A DNA stretch of 64,000 bases from Paucimonas lemoignei (GCA_900475325.1 LS483371.1:2480001-2544000); one strand, 5' to 3'. Counted from the stretch's first letter, positions 17,699 through 27,910 are shown. The notes: generated by a model not told the origin, from the letters alone. Numbers and translations are program-made.

Positions 17699-18616
17699 AT
17701 GGGCAGGAAACTCGATGAGTGCCTTAACGCCATAAACGAAGTGGTGTTGGGTAAGGAGCCGCAAGTCCGACTGGCAATGACCTGCCTGCTCGGTGGCGGT
17801 CATTTGTTGATCGAGGATTTGCCAGGGATGGGCAAGACCACCCTGAGCCACACCCTCGCCAAAGTGCTGGGCCTGAGCTTTCAGCGTATCCAGTTCACCT
17901 CTGATCTGTTGCCCGGCGATATCCTCGGCACCTCGGTCTTCGATCGCGATACCGGGCAGTTCACCTTTCACCCAGGGCCGATTTTTGCCGAGCTGGTGTT
18001 GGCCGATGAGATCAACCGCGCCACCCCCAAAAGCCAGAGCGCCTTGCTTGAAGCCATGGAAGAGGGCCAGGTGACCATTGAGGGCGCGACCCGTCTGCTG
18101 CCCGATCCGTTTTTCGTGATTGCCACCCAGAATCCTTTCAGTCAGGGCGGCACCTTTGCCTTGCCAGAGTCGCAGCTCGATCGGTTTCTGATGCGCCTGT
18201 CCCTGGGTTACCCGGCACGCTCGGCGGAAAAGGCCTTGCTGCTGGGCGAATCCCGCCGGGACCTGCTGCCGCGTCTGCAGCCGCTGTTGAGCCACGCTGA
18301 ACTGGGCGTACTGCAAAGCCAGGCGCGGCAGGTGCGGGTCAGCGATGCGCTGGTGGATTACGTGCTGAGGCTGGTGGAAGCGACGCGCAGCCAGCCACAG
18401 TTCGCGTATGGCCTGTCGCCCCGTGCCAGTCTGGCAATCCTCTCGGCAGCCCGGGCCTGGGCATTGTTGGCGAGCCGCGATTATGTGATCCCCGAAGACG
18501 TGCAAGCGGTCCTGCCCTCAGTGGTCGGCCATCGCCTGCGCGAGCGCACCGATGCCACCGGGCACAGCGGCGGGGCTCTGGTCCAGTGGCTGCTGCGCGA
18601 GGTGCCGGTGCTTTGA
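17699..18616 (+). CDS. MoxR-family AAA+ ATPase
   Basis: About 305 residues. Walker A is at residues 41-48 (LPGMGKTTL); Walker B is in LVLADEINRATPKSQSALLEAMEE; sensor 1 is IATQNPFSQGG; then an AAA lid. MoxR ATPases act as chaperones that mature or activate partner protein complexes, commonly with a DUF58 protein. I chose the ATG at 17699, with GGAGAG 8-9 bases upstream, over an in-frame GTG at 17690. It overlaps the DUF58 gene and starts a moxR-DUF58-tgpA operon as in other pseudomonads. Confidence 0.95.
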   Translation: MGRKLDECLNAINEVVLGKEPQVRLAMTCLLGGGHLLIEDLPGMGKTTLSHTLAKVLGLSFQRIQFTSDLLPGDILGTSVFDRDTGQFTFHPGPIFAELVLADEINRATPKSQSALLEAMEEGQVTIEGATRLLPDPFFVIATQNPFSQGGTFALPESQLDRFLMRLSLGYPARSAEKALLLGESRRDLLPRLQPLLSHAELGVLQSQARQVRVSDALVDYVLRLVEATRSQPQFAYGLSPRASLAILSAARAWALLASRDYVIPEDVQAVLPSVVGHRLRERTDATGHSGGALVQWLLREVPVL

Positions 18617-19569
18617 TCGAACAGTTCAAACCGATCTGGCAACGCTGGCTGGTGCGACGCATCCCCCCCGCATCGCGGATCAAACTCGACCACCGGCGGA
18701 TTTTCATCCTGCCCACCCGCACGGGAGGCAGCTTCGCGCTGGTGCTGTTCCTGATGCTGCTGGTGGCGATCAATTACCAGAACAGCCTGGCTTACGGGTT
18801 GACCTTTCTGCTGTTGTCACTGGGGGTGCTGGGCATCTTGCACACCTATCGCAACCTCAGTGGCTTGATCCTCAGCGCAGGCGTCGCGCGCTCGGTGTTT
18901 GTCGGTGAGGCGGTGCAGTTGCGCCTCAAGCTGGAGAGCGACGGTCACGCCCATCAAGCCATTGCGCTGGGCTGGGATGCCGAGCACCTGCAGCAAGTCG
19001 ATGTGCCCGGCGAAGGCCTCACGGAGGTTGAACTGACCCTGCCGGCCCAGCGCCGCGGCTGGCTGCATGCGCCACGGCTGCGGGTAGAAAGCGTTTACCC
19101 GCTGAGCATCCTGCGCACCTGGAGCTGGCTGGACCTGCAACAGAGCGCGCTGATTTACCCCCGCCCGTTGCCCGGTGCCATGCCGCTACTCAAGGGCCTC
19201 CAACCCCACGCCGAAGATCACGGCCAGGCAACCCAGGGGCCGGGTGTCGATGACTACCAGGGCCTGCGCCTTTACCAGCCTGGTGACAACCGCCGCCGTC
19301 TGCACTGGAAGGCCTATTCCCGTGGTCAGGGGTTGCTGGTCAAGGATTTTACCGACCTGAGCGGTCACGATCTGTGCCTGGATTTCATGGCGTTGGGCGG
19401 CGACATCGAGGAGCGGCTGTCGCGCCTGTGCCACTGGGTACTGATCCTGTCTCAGCGGCACCAGCCGTTCGCCCTGCGTCTGCCGGGGTTTCTGTCGCCG
19501 GTGAGCAGCGGTGAGCAGCATCGGGAAACCTGTCTGCGCGCCCTGGCGCTGTATGGGGTGCGGTCATGA
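18613..19569 (+). CDS. DUF58 domain-containing protein
   Basis: About 318 residues. Two adjacent transmembrane helices occur near residues 35-80 (GSFALVLFLMLLVAIN, LAYGLTFLLLSLGVLGI). The DUF58 signature is GVDDYQGLRLYQPGDNRRRL with the following HWKAYSRG. I favour a TTG start at 18613 that overlaps the moxR stop as TTGA; an in-frame GTG at 18586 would add nine residues. It probably works with the MoxR ATPase, by family precedent. Its stop overlaps the tgpA ATG as ATGA, so all three genes are translationally coupled. Confidence 0.9.
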   Translation: MIEQFKPIWQRWLVRRIPPASRIKLDHRRIFILPTRTGGSFALVLFLMLLVAINYQNSLAYGLTFLLLSLGVLGILHTYRNLSGLILSAGVARSVFVGEAVQLRLKLESDGHAHQAIALGWDAEHLQQVDVPGEGLTEVELTLPAQRRGWLHAPRLRVESVYPLSILRTWSWLDLQQSALIYPRPLPGAMPLLKGLQPHAEDHGQATQGPGVDDYQGLRLYQPGDNRRRLHWKAYSRGQGLLVKDFTDLSGHDLCLDFMALGGDIEERLSRLCHWVLILSQRHQPFALRLPGFLSPVSSGEQHRETCLRALALYGVRS

Positions 19570-21593
19570 GTGTGGCGGGCAGCGTACTGGAGCCGAGCGC
19601 AAAGGGCCTGAATCAGCCCATCCCCCGGACCAGCCTGACTTGGCTGATGCTGGGCCAGGCGTTGGTGGTGGTGCCATTTCTGCAGCACATTCCGCTGTCG
19701 ATGATTGCGCTGTGGGTGGGCTGTACGCTATGGCGCATTCAGGTTCTGCGCATGCGGGCGCGCAGCCCCGGCACCTGGGTCAAGGCCGGGTTGCTGGTGG
19801 GCACTGCCGGGGGCGTTTATCTGGCGCGAGGCAGCCTGGTGGGCCTGGACGCTGGCGCGGCGCTGCTGGTGGCTGCCTTCGTGCTGAAAATGCTCGAAAT
19901 GCAAACCCGCCGCGACGCACTGGTGCTGATCTTTCTCGGCTTCTTTTGCGTGGTCGTCGGCTACCTGTTTGAAAACCACCTGCTGTGGGCGGCGTTCACG
20001 CTGCTGCCCGTCACCGCGTTGTTGGCGGCGTTGATCGCCTTGCAGGAATCCGCCACGTTCAGCAGACCGGGCACCAGCCTGAAACTGGCCCTCAAGCTGA
20101 TCTTGCAGGCGGTGCCGCTGATGCTGGTGCTGTTTCTGTTCTTCCCGCGGCTCGAACCGCTCTGGTCGCTGCCACAGCCGAGCAACAAAAGCCTCACCGG
20201 CCTTTCGGACACGATGGCGCCGGGGGACATCGCCGAGCTGAGCAAGTCGGCGGCGCTGGTGTTTCGCGCCAGCTTTGAAGGCCCCATTCCGGCACGCAAC
20301 CAGCTGTATTGGCGCTCCCTGACTCTGGAGCAATTCGACGGGCGACGCTGGTCGCAAGCCGGCCGCGCGCAAACCGTGCAGCTGCCGCAGTGGCAGAAAC
20401 GTGGCGATGCATTGCGCTACAGCATTGTGATGGAGCCTAGCGGCCGCCCGTGGCTGTCGAGCCTGGACGTGGGGGAAAGCAACCTGCCGGATGTGCGGCA
20501 GATGAGTGATTTCAGGTTGCAGCGTCGGCGTCCGGTTGATCAGTCGCTGATGTACAGCGTGACGTCATGGCCAGACGCAACCCGAGACAGCCAGCCCAGT
20601 GAAAACATTCAGCGCCAGGATCTGCAACTCCCGCAGAAGGGCAACCCACGGGCGCGGGAGTGGGCCAGCGACTTGCTACGGCGCTACCCCAAGCCTGACG
20701 CGCTGGTGGCGGCCATGATGGATTATTTCGCCCGCGAGCCTTATCACTACACCCTCAAACCACCGACGCTGGGGGTCAACAGCGTCGATGATTTCCTGTT
20801 TGAAAGCCGCCGGGGTTTCTGCGCCCATTACGCCGGAGCCATGACCTTTGTGTTGCGCGCGGCGGGTATCCCATCGCGGGTGGTGGCCGGGTACCAGGGC
20901 GGCGAATTGAACCCCAATGGCCAATACCTGACCGTGCGCCAGTTTGACGCCCACGCCTGGGTCGAATACTGGCAGCCGGGTAGTGGCTGGCGCAGTGTCG
21001 ACCCCACCGCCGCCGTGGCCCCTCAGCGTATCGAGCAAGGGCTGGAGCAGGCATTGGCGGCGGACGAAGCCTTTCTGGAAGATTCGCCCATGTCGGCGCT
21101 GCGCTATCGCAACGTGCCGTGGATCAACGCCGTGCGCCTGAGCTGGGACAATCTCAACTATGGCTGGCAGCGCTGGGTGTTGGGCTATCAGGGTGACGAG
21201 CAACTCAAAGTGCTCAACCGCTGGTTCTCGGGGTTGCAGGCTCCGGCATTTCTGGCCGGGCTGGGGCTGGTCCTGAGCCTGCTGGGTTTGTGGATTTTCA
21301 AACCCTGGCAGCGCGAAAATGATTCGCAACTTCGGTTGTTCACTGCGTTCGAAAGACTGCTGGCACGCCAGGGTCTCAGACGATTGCCGGGGGAGGGCGC
21401 TGACGCGTTCGCGCGTCGTGCGGCACTTTTTCTGCCGGCCCACGCGCAATGGATCGAGGCCTTTGCTGTTGAGTTTCAGGCTCAGCGTTATGCAGGCAGC
21501 CCTTCAGCACCCGCACGGTTGCGGCGCTGCCTGCGCCAATTGCGTCGTCGTCTGCCTTGGCGTTTGTCGGCGGCCCGCGCCTCTCATGAATAA
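19566..21593 (+). CDS. tgpA: TgpA-like membrane transglutaminase family protein
   Basis: A 675-residue inner-membrane protein. Five to six transmembrane helices lie in the first ~200 residues, then a large periplasmic part with a transglutaminase core: Cys in SRRGFCAHYAGAM, His in FDAHAWVEYW and Asp in WRSVDPTAAV. A last TM is near 565-585, followed by a cytoplasmic DUF4129-like tail. This matches P. aeruginosa TgpA, an essential protein with a periplasmic transglutaminase-like domain. All three catalytic residues are kept. It overlaps the DUF58 gene by ATGA. Its substrate is unknown. Confidence 0.93.
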   Translation: MSVAGSVLEPSAKGLNQPIPRTSLTWLMLGQALVVVPFLQHIPLSMIALWVGCTLWRIQVLRMRARSPGTWVKAGLLVGTAGGVYLARGSLVGLDAGAALLVAAFVLKMLEMQTRRDALVLIFLGFFCVVVGYLFENHLLWAAFTLLPVTALLAALIALQESATFSRPGTSLKLALKLILQAVPLMLVLFLFFPRLEPLWSLPQPSNKSLTGLSDTMAPGDIAELSKSAALVFRASFEGPIPARNQLYWRSLTLEQFDGRRWSQAGRAQTVQLPQWQKRGDALRYSIVMEPSGRPWLSSLDVGESNLPDVRQMSDFRLQRRRPVDQSLMYSVTSWPDATRDSQPSENIQRQDLQLPQKGNPRAREWASDLLRRYPKPDALVAAMMDYFAREPYHYTLKPPTLGVNSVDDFLFESRRGFCAHYAGAMTFVLRAAGIPSRVVAGYQGGELNPNGQYLTVRQFDAHAWVEYWQPGSGWRSVDPTAAVAPQRIEQGLEQALAADEAFLEDSPMSALRYRNVPWINAVRLSWDNLNYGWQRWVLGYQGDEQLKVLNRWFSGLQAPAFLAGLGLVLSLLGLWIFKPWQRENDSQLRLFTAFERLLARQGLRRLPGEGADAFARRAALFLPAHAQWIEAFAVEFQAQRYAGSPSAPARLRRCLRQLRRRLPWRLSAARASHE

Positions 21594-21626
21594 CGGCACT
21601 CACAGATAATCCATAAGGAAAACCGC

Positions 21627-22391
21627 ATGTCATCGATGGTTGACCATTTAGTCGTTCAGATTCTGGCTTTGCACATCAGGCTGATTGCCTGTCATGAGCG
21701 GCTGACCGCTGCCACCGACAGCGAAGCGCTGCATGATCTACGCACCACGGTACGCCGTTTGCGCAGCCTGTTGCGTCCGTTGCGCGGATTGTCGGGTGTC
21801 GAGCAGCTTGAAGCGGCCGCCAAGGCGGTGGGCGACCTGACCACGCCACTGAGAGATATGGAAGTGCTGGCTGCACACCTGGTCGAACAGGGCCGCACCG
21901 AGGCAGCGGCGACTCGCATCAAGAAAGTCAATCAGGCCTGGTCGCAGGTGGCGGCCAGCGCGGAAATCAAGCGTCTGCTGGAAATGCTCGATCAGTTCCC
22001 AGGCTTTATCCGGGTGCAGCAGCGACAGAAGCTGCTGCGTGGCTTGAGCACGAGCATCGAAAAGGCTATGGACAAACAGTGGAAGCAATTGCGCAAGGCA
22101 ATTGCTGACCCGGCCCATGACCGGCATCGTTTGCGTTTGCTGATCAAGCGCGTGCGCTACGCCGCCGATGCCTACCCGGAGCTGAGCCATCAGCCGAAAA
22201 AAATGCAGTCGCGCCTGAAGGCGGCTCAGGGCGAACTGGGTAACTGGCACGATCATCTGCAATGGCTGGCCCAGGCAGGTCGCGAACGTGACCTGGCGCC
22301 CTGTATCGCGGGCTGGCAGGCGGGGATCGTACGCGCTGAGAGGAAGGCTGATGTGGCGCTGGAGCGTTTGAGCAAGGCCTGCTTCGGCTAG
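21627..22391 (+). CDS. CHAD domain-containing protein
   Basis: A 254-residue, mainly helical soluble protein. CHAD-type conserved histidines and basic residues are seen in HDLRTTVRRLRSLLRPLRG and again in DRHRLRLLIKRVRYAAD. CHAD domains bind polyphosphate and often sit near phosphate or polyphosphate genes. There is no CYTH or triphosphate tunnel domain here. It starts 33 bases after tgpA with AAGGAAAACC before the ATG, so co-transcription is possible. Its binding partner in this organism is not known. Confidence 0.9.
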   Translation: MSSMVDHLVVQILALHIRLIACHERLTAATDSEALHDLRTTVRRLRSLLRPLRGLSGVEQLEAAAKAVGDLTTPLRDMEVLAAHLVEQGRTEAAATRIKKVNQAWSQVAASAEIKRLLEMLDQFPGFIRVQQRQKLLRGLSTSIEKAMDKQWKQLRKAIADPAHDRHRLRLLIKRVRYAADAYPELSHQPKKMQSRLKAAQGELGNWHDHLQWLAQAGRERDLAPCIAGWQAGIVRAERKADVALERLSKACFG

Positions 22392-22508
22392 CGCAAACAC
22401 GGTAGCCTGCAAATCGGTCGCAATAATGGCCGATATAGCGCATGCGCATTGGAGAGTGGCTGGTTAAGATCGCGGGCAAGTTGCCAGCTTTTCTACTGTG
22501 GGGTCCTC

Positions 22509-23303
22509 ATGACGTTTTCTGAATTGATCGACGCGGTACAGCGTCAACCTCTGGCGGTGACCATTCCCCCAGAGTGGGGCCAGGGACGGGCCAGCTTTGG
22601 TGGTCTGATGGCTGCTCTGCAATACGAAGCCATGCGCGCCAAGGTCCCGAGTGATCGGCCGGTGCGTTCCCTGGCGATTACCTTTGTCGGCCCCGCCGAG
22701 CCTGGGGTGCCGATTGCTTTCGAAGTCGAGGTGCTGCGCGAGGGCAATTCGGTCAGCCAGGTCTTGGGGCGTGCTGTCCAGAACGGCCAGGTGATGACCC
22801 TGATCCAGGGCAGTTTTGGCGCATCCCGTGAGTCGAGCATTGCGGTGCAGGCGGATCCCGCGCCGACGCTCAAAGCTGTAGAGGAATGCCCGCAGCTGCC
22901 TTTCATCAGCGGCATGATGCCCGAGTACTTGCGCTTCATGGACTTGCGCTGGGCGCTCGGCGGCATGCCGTTCAGCAATACGCCGTCGTCTGCGATTGGC
23001 GGTTACGTGCGCTTTCGCGAGATAGACGAAGGGCCTCTGAATGAGGCGCACCTGCTGGCGCTGGTGGACACCTGGCCCCCCGCGCTATTGCCACACTTGA
23101 GCAAGCCCGCGCCGGGCAGCTCGTTGACCTGGACCATCGAGTTTGTTCAACCGTTGCCCCAGGTCAGCAGCCATGACTGGTGCAGCTACAAGGCGGTGAT
23201 CGAGCACGCGCGCGATGGGTACGGCCACACCGCCGCCATGCTCTGGACGCCGAGCGGGGAGTTGATGGCGATCAGTCGGCAGACGGTGACGGTATTTGGG
23301 TAG
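22509..23303 (+). CDS. Acyl-CoA thioesterase, double hot-dog family
   Basis: A 264-residue soluble protein starting MTFSELIDAVQRQPLAVTIP. Fold features of TesB-like thioesterases are seen: WGQGRASFGGLMAALQYEAM at the N-terminus, SLAITFVGPAEPG, and a second hot-dog with SLTWTIEFVQPLP and YGHTAAMLWTPSGELMAISRQ. It likely hydrolyses acyl-CoA. The ATG at 22509 follows GGGGTCCTC; 20 extra residues upstream in the frame are unlike the family. It lies alone between the CHAD gene and a REPIN. Confidence 0.85.
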   Translation: MTFSELIDAVQRQPLAVTIPPEWGQGRASFGGLMAALQYEAMRAKVPSDRPVRSLAITFVGPAEPGVPIAFEVEVLREGNSVSQVLGRAVQNGQVMTLIQGSFGASRESSIAVQADPAPTLKAVEECPQLPFISGMMPEYLRFMDLRWALGGMPFSNTPSSAIGGYVRFREIDEGPLNEAHLLALVDTWPPALLPHLSKPAPGSSLTWTIEFVQPLPQVSSHDWCSYKAVIEHARDGYGHTAAMLWTPSGELMAISRQTVTVFG

Positions 23304-23324
23304 GCGCGGGCGCTGAGCCAACCC

Positions 23325-23411
23325 GTGGGAGCGAATTCATTCGCGAATGCGGAGTATCAGGCACAGATGGGTGACCGGTTGGACGCCTTCGCGAATGAAT
23401 TCGCTCCCACG
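23325..23411. repeat. REPIN, GTGGGAGCGAATTCATTCGC family
   Basis: GTGGGAGCGAATTCATTCGC and GCGAATGAATTCGCTCCCAC flank a 47-base centre. It lies between the convergent thioesterase and small membrane protein genes. Confidence 0.92.
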
Positions 23412-23438
23412 GGGAGCATTCCAATCTGAACATTTCTG

Positions 23439-23678
23439 CTAGCCCTTGGCTGCCAGCGCCTGCCCGTGACGTTCAATGCCCAGCGCAGCGATCAGGCCGA
23501 TGACGCCGATGGCCAATGAAGAAACGCTCCAGGAAAACAGGCCATCAACGATCAACAGTGCCGCAAGAATGAACAGCGCAACAGCAACGACATGCAGGAC
23601 AAGGTTCGTCGGGTGGCGATGATTGTCGGCATAACCGCGCCATTGCCAGGTGTGGAGATTGGAAAGTCGCTTGCCCAT
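23439..23678 (-). CDS. Small two-helix membrane protein
   Basis: About 79 residues starting MGKRLSNLHTWQW. HRHPTNLVLHVVAVALFILA and SSLAIGVIGLIAALGIE give two transmembrane helices. The H-x4-NLxxHxxA pattern recalls the Mpo1-like (DUF962) family of fatty-acid alpha-dioxygenases, although this protein is shorter than those. AGAGGACA precedes the chosen ATG. The function is not established. Confidence 0.75.
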   Translation of the reverse strand: MGKRLSNLHTWQWRGYADNHRHPTNLVLHVVAVALFILAALLIVDGLFSWSVSSLAIGVIGLIAALGIERHGQALAAKG

Positions 23679-23800
23679 CACTGTTGTCCTCTTCAAACCG
23701 CCGTCACAATCGGCGCCGGTGTTTGAAGAGTAGGCCTGAGTCAGCGTTGCTGCGAATCAAGGCTGACTATCGGTGTGATAGGTGCGCAACCCGTATCTTT

Positions 23801-23875
23801 TGCAGGAGCTGCCGCAGGCTGCGAACAGCGGCGTGTCGGACAGGTCACTTTCGCAGCCTTCGGCAGCTCCTACAG
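23801..23875. repeat. REPIN, TGTAGGAGCTGCCGAAGGC family
   Basis: TGCAGGAGCTGCCGCAGGC and GCCTTCGGCAGCTCCTACA face each other. It ends 8 bases from the stop of the chemoreceptor gene. Confidence 0.9.
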
Positions 23876-23882
23876 GATTGCG

Positions 23883-25364
23883 CTACAGCTTCAACTGCCC
23901 AATCGCTTTGCTCAGCTCGCCCGCAAGGGTCGCCAGTTCATCGCTGGTGGTGGCCGAGTCGACGGTCTGGTTGACGGTTTTTTCGGTCACGTCGCGAATG
24001 CTGACCACCGCACGGTTCATTTCCTCGGCGACCTGGCTTTGCTGTTGCGCGGCCACTGCGATCTGGGTGTTGCTCTCGCGCATCTGCGCCACCGCACCGG
24101 CGATGGCCGCCAACGCTTCGCCAGCCTCCTGAGCCTGCTGCACGCACTCATCGGCCTTGAACGAGCTGTCTTGCATGAAATCCACCGCGTCCCGAGTCCC
24201 AGCCTGCAGGGCAGAGACCATGGTGGTGATTTCATCGGTCGAACTCTGCACGCGCTTGGCGAGGTTGCGCACTTCGTCGGCCACTACCGCAAAGCCCCGG
24301 CCCATTTCACCGGCCCGGGCTGCTTCAATGGCGGCGTTCAGCGCCAGCAGGTTGGTCTGCTCCGCAATGCTGTGGATCACGCCCACCACGCCGTTGATTT
24401 TCTGACTGTCTTCAGCCAGGCGCTGGATCATCTGCGCGGTGTGCTGCACGCCGGTGGACAGCCCCGCGATCGACGTTTGCACGCGTTCCACCACCGCTTG
24501 CCCGCCACCGGCCAGCGCGTCTGCCTGCTGCGACTGATCGCGTGTGGTGCCTGCGTGCTGGGCGATGTGATAAACCGTGGCGGACATTTCGTTGATCGCA
24601 GTCGCCACCTGATCGGTCTCGCTTTGCTGCCCCAGCATGCCGTGGCGCACATCGCTCATGCCTGCTGCCAAGTGCGCTGCACCTTGATCCAGGCGCGCGG
24701 CCGTCTGCGCGACGGTGGTCACCACGCGCTGATAACCGGCCTGCATGGCGTTGAACGCCTTGGCCATCTGGCCGACTTCATCGTCGCCCGCCAATGGCAC
24801 GCGCGCTGACAGGTCGCCGCTTTTTTCCACGTGCAGCATGACGTCCTTGAGGGTGTTGAGCTGGCTGAGCAGGAAGCGGATCAGCAACTGGGAGGCCCCG
24901 AGCATGGCCAGCATCAGCACGAACACCGCGACCGCGTAGTGGGTGAAGCGAGCTTCAAGAACCTGGGCCAGGCTCGGGGCAAAAGCCAGCACCGCAGCAC
25001 GCTGACCATCAGCGCGGGTCACGACCTGAGCGCCGATGAGAGGCTGTTCACCGGCCAATGGCAGGTGGTTCAACTCGATCCAGTCTTTGCCACTGGCCAG
25101 TTCCGGCAATGGCTGACCCTTGAATGCCGGGGTCTGCCCTTGAGCGAAGGTCAGCACCCTGACGTCTGAAGGCAGCGATTGCGCGGCGGGCCAGGCGCCG
25201 ATCATCAGGGCCTGGGTCTGAGCCGCTTGCTGTGCGGCCTCGGTTCGGGCTTGTTGTTCGAGCTGCAAGGCGTAGATCACCAGCAGCAGGGTGGTGATGA
25301 ACGCGACCGCGTTCACCGCCCAGAATTTGTACTTCAGGGAAAGATTGCTAATCCAGGTGCCCAT
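23883..25364 (-). CDS. Methyl-accepting chemotaxis protein
   Basis: About 493 residues. TM1 is at residues 10-32, then a periplasmic domain of about 125 residues, TM2 near 155-178, HAMP, and a long cytoplasmic coiled-coil signalling domain. The highly conserved hairpin tip is [20 protein letters not shown] followed by [17 protein letters not shown]. It should signal to CheA/CheW. The start MGTWISN is preceded by TAGGAGGT-like sequence; the ORF extends 17 residues further upstream without family support. The ligand is unknown. There are no other che genes nearby. Confidence 0.93.
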   Translation of the reverse strand: MGTWISNLSLKYKFWAVNAVAFITTLLLVIYALQLEQQARTEAAQQAAQTQALMIGAWPAAQSLPSDVRVLTFAQGQTPAFKGQPLPELASGKDWIELNHLPLAGEQPLIGAQVVTRADGQRAAVLAFAPSLAQVLEARFTHYAVAVFVLMLAMLGASQLLIRFLLSQLNTLKDVMLHVEKSGDLSARVPLAGDDEVGQMAKAFNAMQAGYQRVVTTVAQTAARLDQGAAHLAAGMSDVRHGMLGQQSETDQVATAINEMSATVYHIAQHAGTTRDQSQQADALAGGGQAVVERVQTSIAGLSTGVQHTAQMIQRLAEDSQKINGVVGVIHSIAEQTNLLALNAAIEAARAGEMGRGFAVVADEVRNLAKRVQSSTDEITTMVSALQAGTRDAVDFMQDSSFKADECVQQAQEAGEALAAIAGAVAQMRESNTQIAVAAQQQSQVAEEMNRAVVSIRDVTEKTVNQTVDSATTSDELATLAGELSKAIGQLKL

Positions 25365-25461
25365 AGGAGGTCTTCTTTGGTTAGTCGTAAGGGATGTACG
25401 GCAAGGTGCCATCATCGTGCGACATTTCCCAAAGCGTCACTTGACCTGGATCAAGCCAGCC

Positions 25462-26286
25462 TCAGACAGCTTCCTGTGCCGGACGGATTTCTGGTAAAGC
25501 GAAGAACTTGCGCGCGGTGAGGCTGGTATGGGCGGCCAGATCTTCGTGGGTTTCGCCACGATGCAGGGCGACTTCGCGCAGCACTTCGGGCAGGTACGCC
25601 GGTTCGTTACGGCCGTTTTTAGGCTTGGGTCGCAGGCTGCGTGGCAGCAGGTACGGCGCGTCGCTTTCCAGCATCAAGCGCCCGCGAGGGATGTCCCGCA
25701 CCAGAGGGTGCAAGTGAGTGCCTCGGCGTTCATCGCAGATCCAGCCGGTGATACCGATGTGCAGGTCCATGTCCAGGTAGCTGAACAGCGCCCGCTGCTC
25801 GCCGGTAAAACAATGCACCACCGCCGCAGGCAGGCGGTCGCGGTAGTCGCGCAGGATGTCCAGTAGCCGTTGATTGGCGTCGCGCTCATGGAGAAAGACC
25901 GGCATCTGCAGTTCGACCGCCAGCGCCAGGTGCGCTTCGAGCACTTTCTCCTGCTGGCCACGCGGCGAAAAATCCCGATTGAAATCCAGCCCGCATTCGC
26001 CCACCGCACGCACTCGGGTTTCTTTCAGCAGGGCACGCAACTCTTGTTCGGTGTTGCTGGTCCAATAGACCGCTGAGTGGGGGTGAATACCCGCCGTGCT
26101 GAACAGCCGCTGAGCGTCTGGATCAAGCTCGTGGCACAGCTGCAACGCCTCTTCACTGCCCTGAACACTGGTGCCGGTCACCATCAATTGGCAGACGCCC
26201 GCCGCATAGGCACGGTCCAGGACCGCCTGTCGTTGTGAGGCGAAGCTTGCGTTAGTCAGATTGACGCCGATGTCGATGAGCTGCAT
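25462..26286 (-). CDS. tatD: TatD family metal-dependent DNase
   Basis: A 274-residue soluble TIM-barrel hydrolase. It follows E. coli TatD closely: [57 protein letters not shown] and [10 protein letters not shown], the metal-ligand motifs of the family. The DIGVNL start, in place of the HxH of YcfH-type paralogues, marks it as the TatD branch. It acts as a 3'-5' exonuclease in DNA repair or turnover by family. There are no tatABC genes in this window. Confidence 0.92.
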   Translation of the reverse strand: MQLIDIGVNLTNASFASQRQAVLDRAYAAGVCQLMVTGTSVQGSEEALQLCHELDPDAQRLFSTAGIHPHSAVYWTSNTEQELRALLKETRVRAVGECGLDFNRDFSPRGQQEKVLEAHLALAVELQMPVFLHERDANQRLLDILRDYRDRLPAAVVHCFTGEQRALFSYLDMDLHIGITGWICDERRGTHLHPLVRDIPRGRLMLESDAPYLLPRSLRPKPKNGRNEPAYLPEVLREVALHRGETHEDLAAHTSLTARKFFALPEIRPAQEAV

Positions 26287-26476
26287 GGTGCTACCTTGAG
26301 TCGAAGGCTGCTGAGAATATCAGAGCTTCGATGCTAAAAATAAAAGCCAACATAATCAGTGGCTTGCGAGGGTCCCTTGAGAGGTTGACGCAGCAACACG
26401 CTGCAAGTTCACCTCTTGCTATAGCGAAATACTTTCTTTTTCTGTGCTTTTCGACCGGCATTTCCCTGGAGAGTGA

Positions 26477-27910
26477 ATGATCCGAGCCTCGCTTTACCTC
26501 ACTGTTTCTCTGTTGGCATTGCTGCCGTTTTCGGCTCAGGCCCGGCAGGCGGGTCCGCAGACCGTTACGCACAAAACCGCCGTGCGCGATCTGGCGGCCA
26601 TTCGCAGCAGCAAGGTCTTGCGTGTGTTGGTCAATCAGAGCCGTAACAGCTCAGGTGATGTGAAAGGCGAAGAGATAGGCGTCGAATACCACCGTTTGCA
26701 AGCCTTCGAAAAATACCTCAACGGTCACGCCCGGGATGGCCAGCAGGTCAGTTTCAAGGTCGTGCCCAAAGCCAAGAACCAGTTACTCGGCGCCTTGCAG
26801 CGCGGCGAGGGTGATCTGGTCGCTCCCGGCGAGCTGCTCGACACCCGCAATGCCAATGGTATCGCCGCCAGCGCACCGATCATCAGCCACGTCCCGCTGG
26901 TGCTGGTCGGGGTACGCGGCGAGCGCAGCTTCAAACACATCGAGCAGCTGTCCGGCAAAACCCTGAGCCTTTCCACGGGCAGTGCGGCTGACGAGGCTGT
27001 GCATCAGTTGAATCAGCGTCTGGCCCTGAAAAAACTCCAGCCAGTGAAAATCGAATGGGTTGATCCGAGCCTTGCCGTGGAAGATGTGCTGGAAATGGTT
27101 CAAGCAAAAATCTTCCACCTGACAGTTGTCGAGCAACCCATCGCCGAGCGCTGGGCCAAGGTTATGCCCAAGCTGCGCGTAGACCGGGCACTGACCTTGA
27201 GCAGTAGCAGCGACATGAGCTGGTTCGTGCGTCAGGATGCATCGGTGTTGAAGGCCAGCATTGATAGCTTTCTGACTACCTACAAAGCGCCCGCCAATCA
27301 GGACCTGGCTTTTCAGAAGGCCTACAAGAACCTCTATCGCGTCCACAACCCTCTGGCCCGTGCGGACCGCCAGCGTCTGGAGCAATTGCGTCCGACCCTG
27401 CAACGCCACGCCGATGCCCAGGGCATGGACTGGCTGAACCTGGCGGCGCTGGCCTTCAAGGAATCGGCACTCGAGCCAGGCGCCCAAGGCAGCGGCGGGG
27501 CGACCGGACTGTTGCAGATTACCCCTTCGGCGGCCAAGCGCGTTGGCGTGAACAACATTCAGAGTACCGACAACAATGTGCAGGCCGGGGCCAAGTACCT
27601 GGCGCTGATCCGCCGCAAGTTTTTTGCCGGGCCACGATTCAATGAGCGCGAACGCATGGCCTTTACGCTGGCGGCCTACAACCTGGGGCCGGAGCGGGTT
27701 CAAGGCATGCGCCAGGAAGCCCGGCGGCGTGGGCTGAACCCTGACCAGTGGTTTTTCCAGACTGAGCGGGTTGCAATGGAGCAGGCGGGCATGGGCGTGG
27801 TGAGCTACGTCAATAGCGTCAACAAGTACTACCTGGCGTTTGACCGCGAGCGCGATTCCCTTGAAAGGTCATCGGGCGCCAAGTATTCAGCACGCACCGC
27901 GCGTCAGTAA
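26477..27910 (+). CDS. MltF-like membrane-associated lytic transglycosylase
   Basis: A 477-residue exported protein with a Sec signal peptide (residues 1-22, cut near AQA) but no lipobox. The N-terminal half is a solute-binding-protein domain (about 40-275). The C-terminal half is an SLT lysozyme-like domain with catalytic Glu in NLAALAFKESALEPGAQG and then GATGLLQITPSAAKRVGV. The architecture matches MltF. It should cleave glycan strands of peptidoglycan to 1,6-anhydro ends and may be regulated through the ligand-binding domain. GGAGAG precedes the ATG. Confidence 0.92.
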   Translation: MIRASLYLTVSLLALLPFSAQARQAGPQTVTHKTAVRDLAAIRSSKVLRVLVNQSRNSSGDVKGEEIGVEYHRLQAFEKYLNGHARDGQQVSFKVVPKAKNQLLGALQRGEGDLVAPGELLDTRNANGIAASAPIISHVPLVLVGVRGERSFKHIEQLSGKTLSLSTGSAADEAVHQLNQRLALKKLQPVKIEWVDPSLAVEDVLEMVQAKIFHLTVVEQPIAERWAKVMPKLRVDRALTLSSSSDMSWFVRQDASVLKASIDSFLTTYKAPANQDLAFQKAYKNLYRVHNPLARADRQRLEQLRPTLQRHADAQGMDWLNLAALAFKESALEPGAQGSGGATGLLQITPSAAKRVGVNNIQSTDNNVQAGAKYLALIRRKFFAGPRFNERERMAFTLAAYNLGPERVQGMRQEARRRGLNPDQWFFQTERVAMEQAGMGVVSYVNSVNKYYLAFDRERDSLERSSGAKYSARTARQ

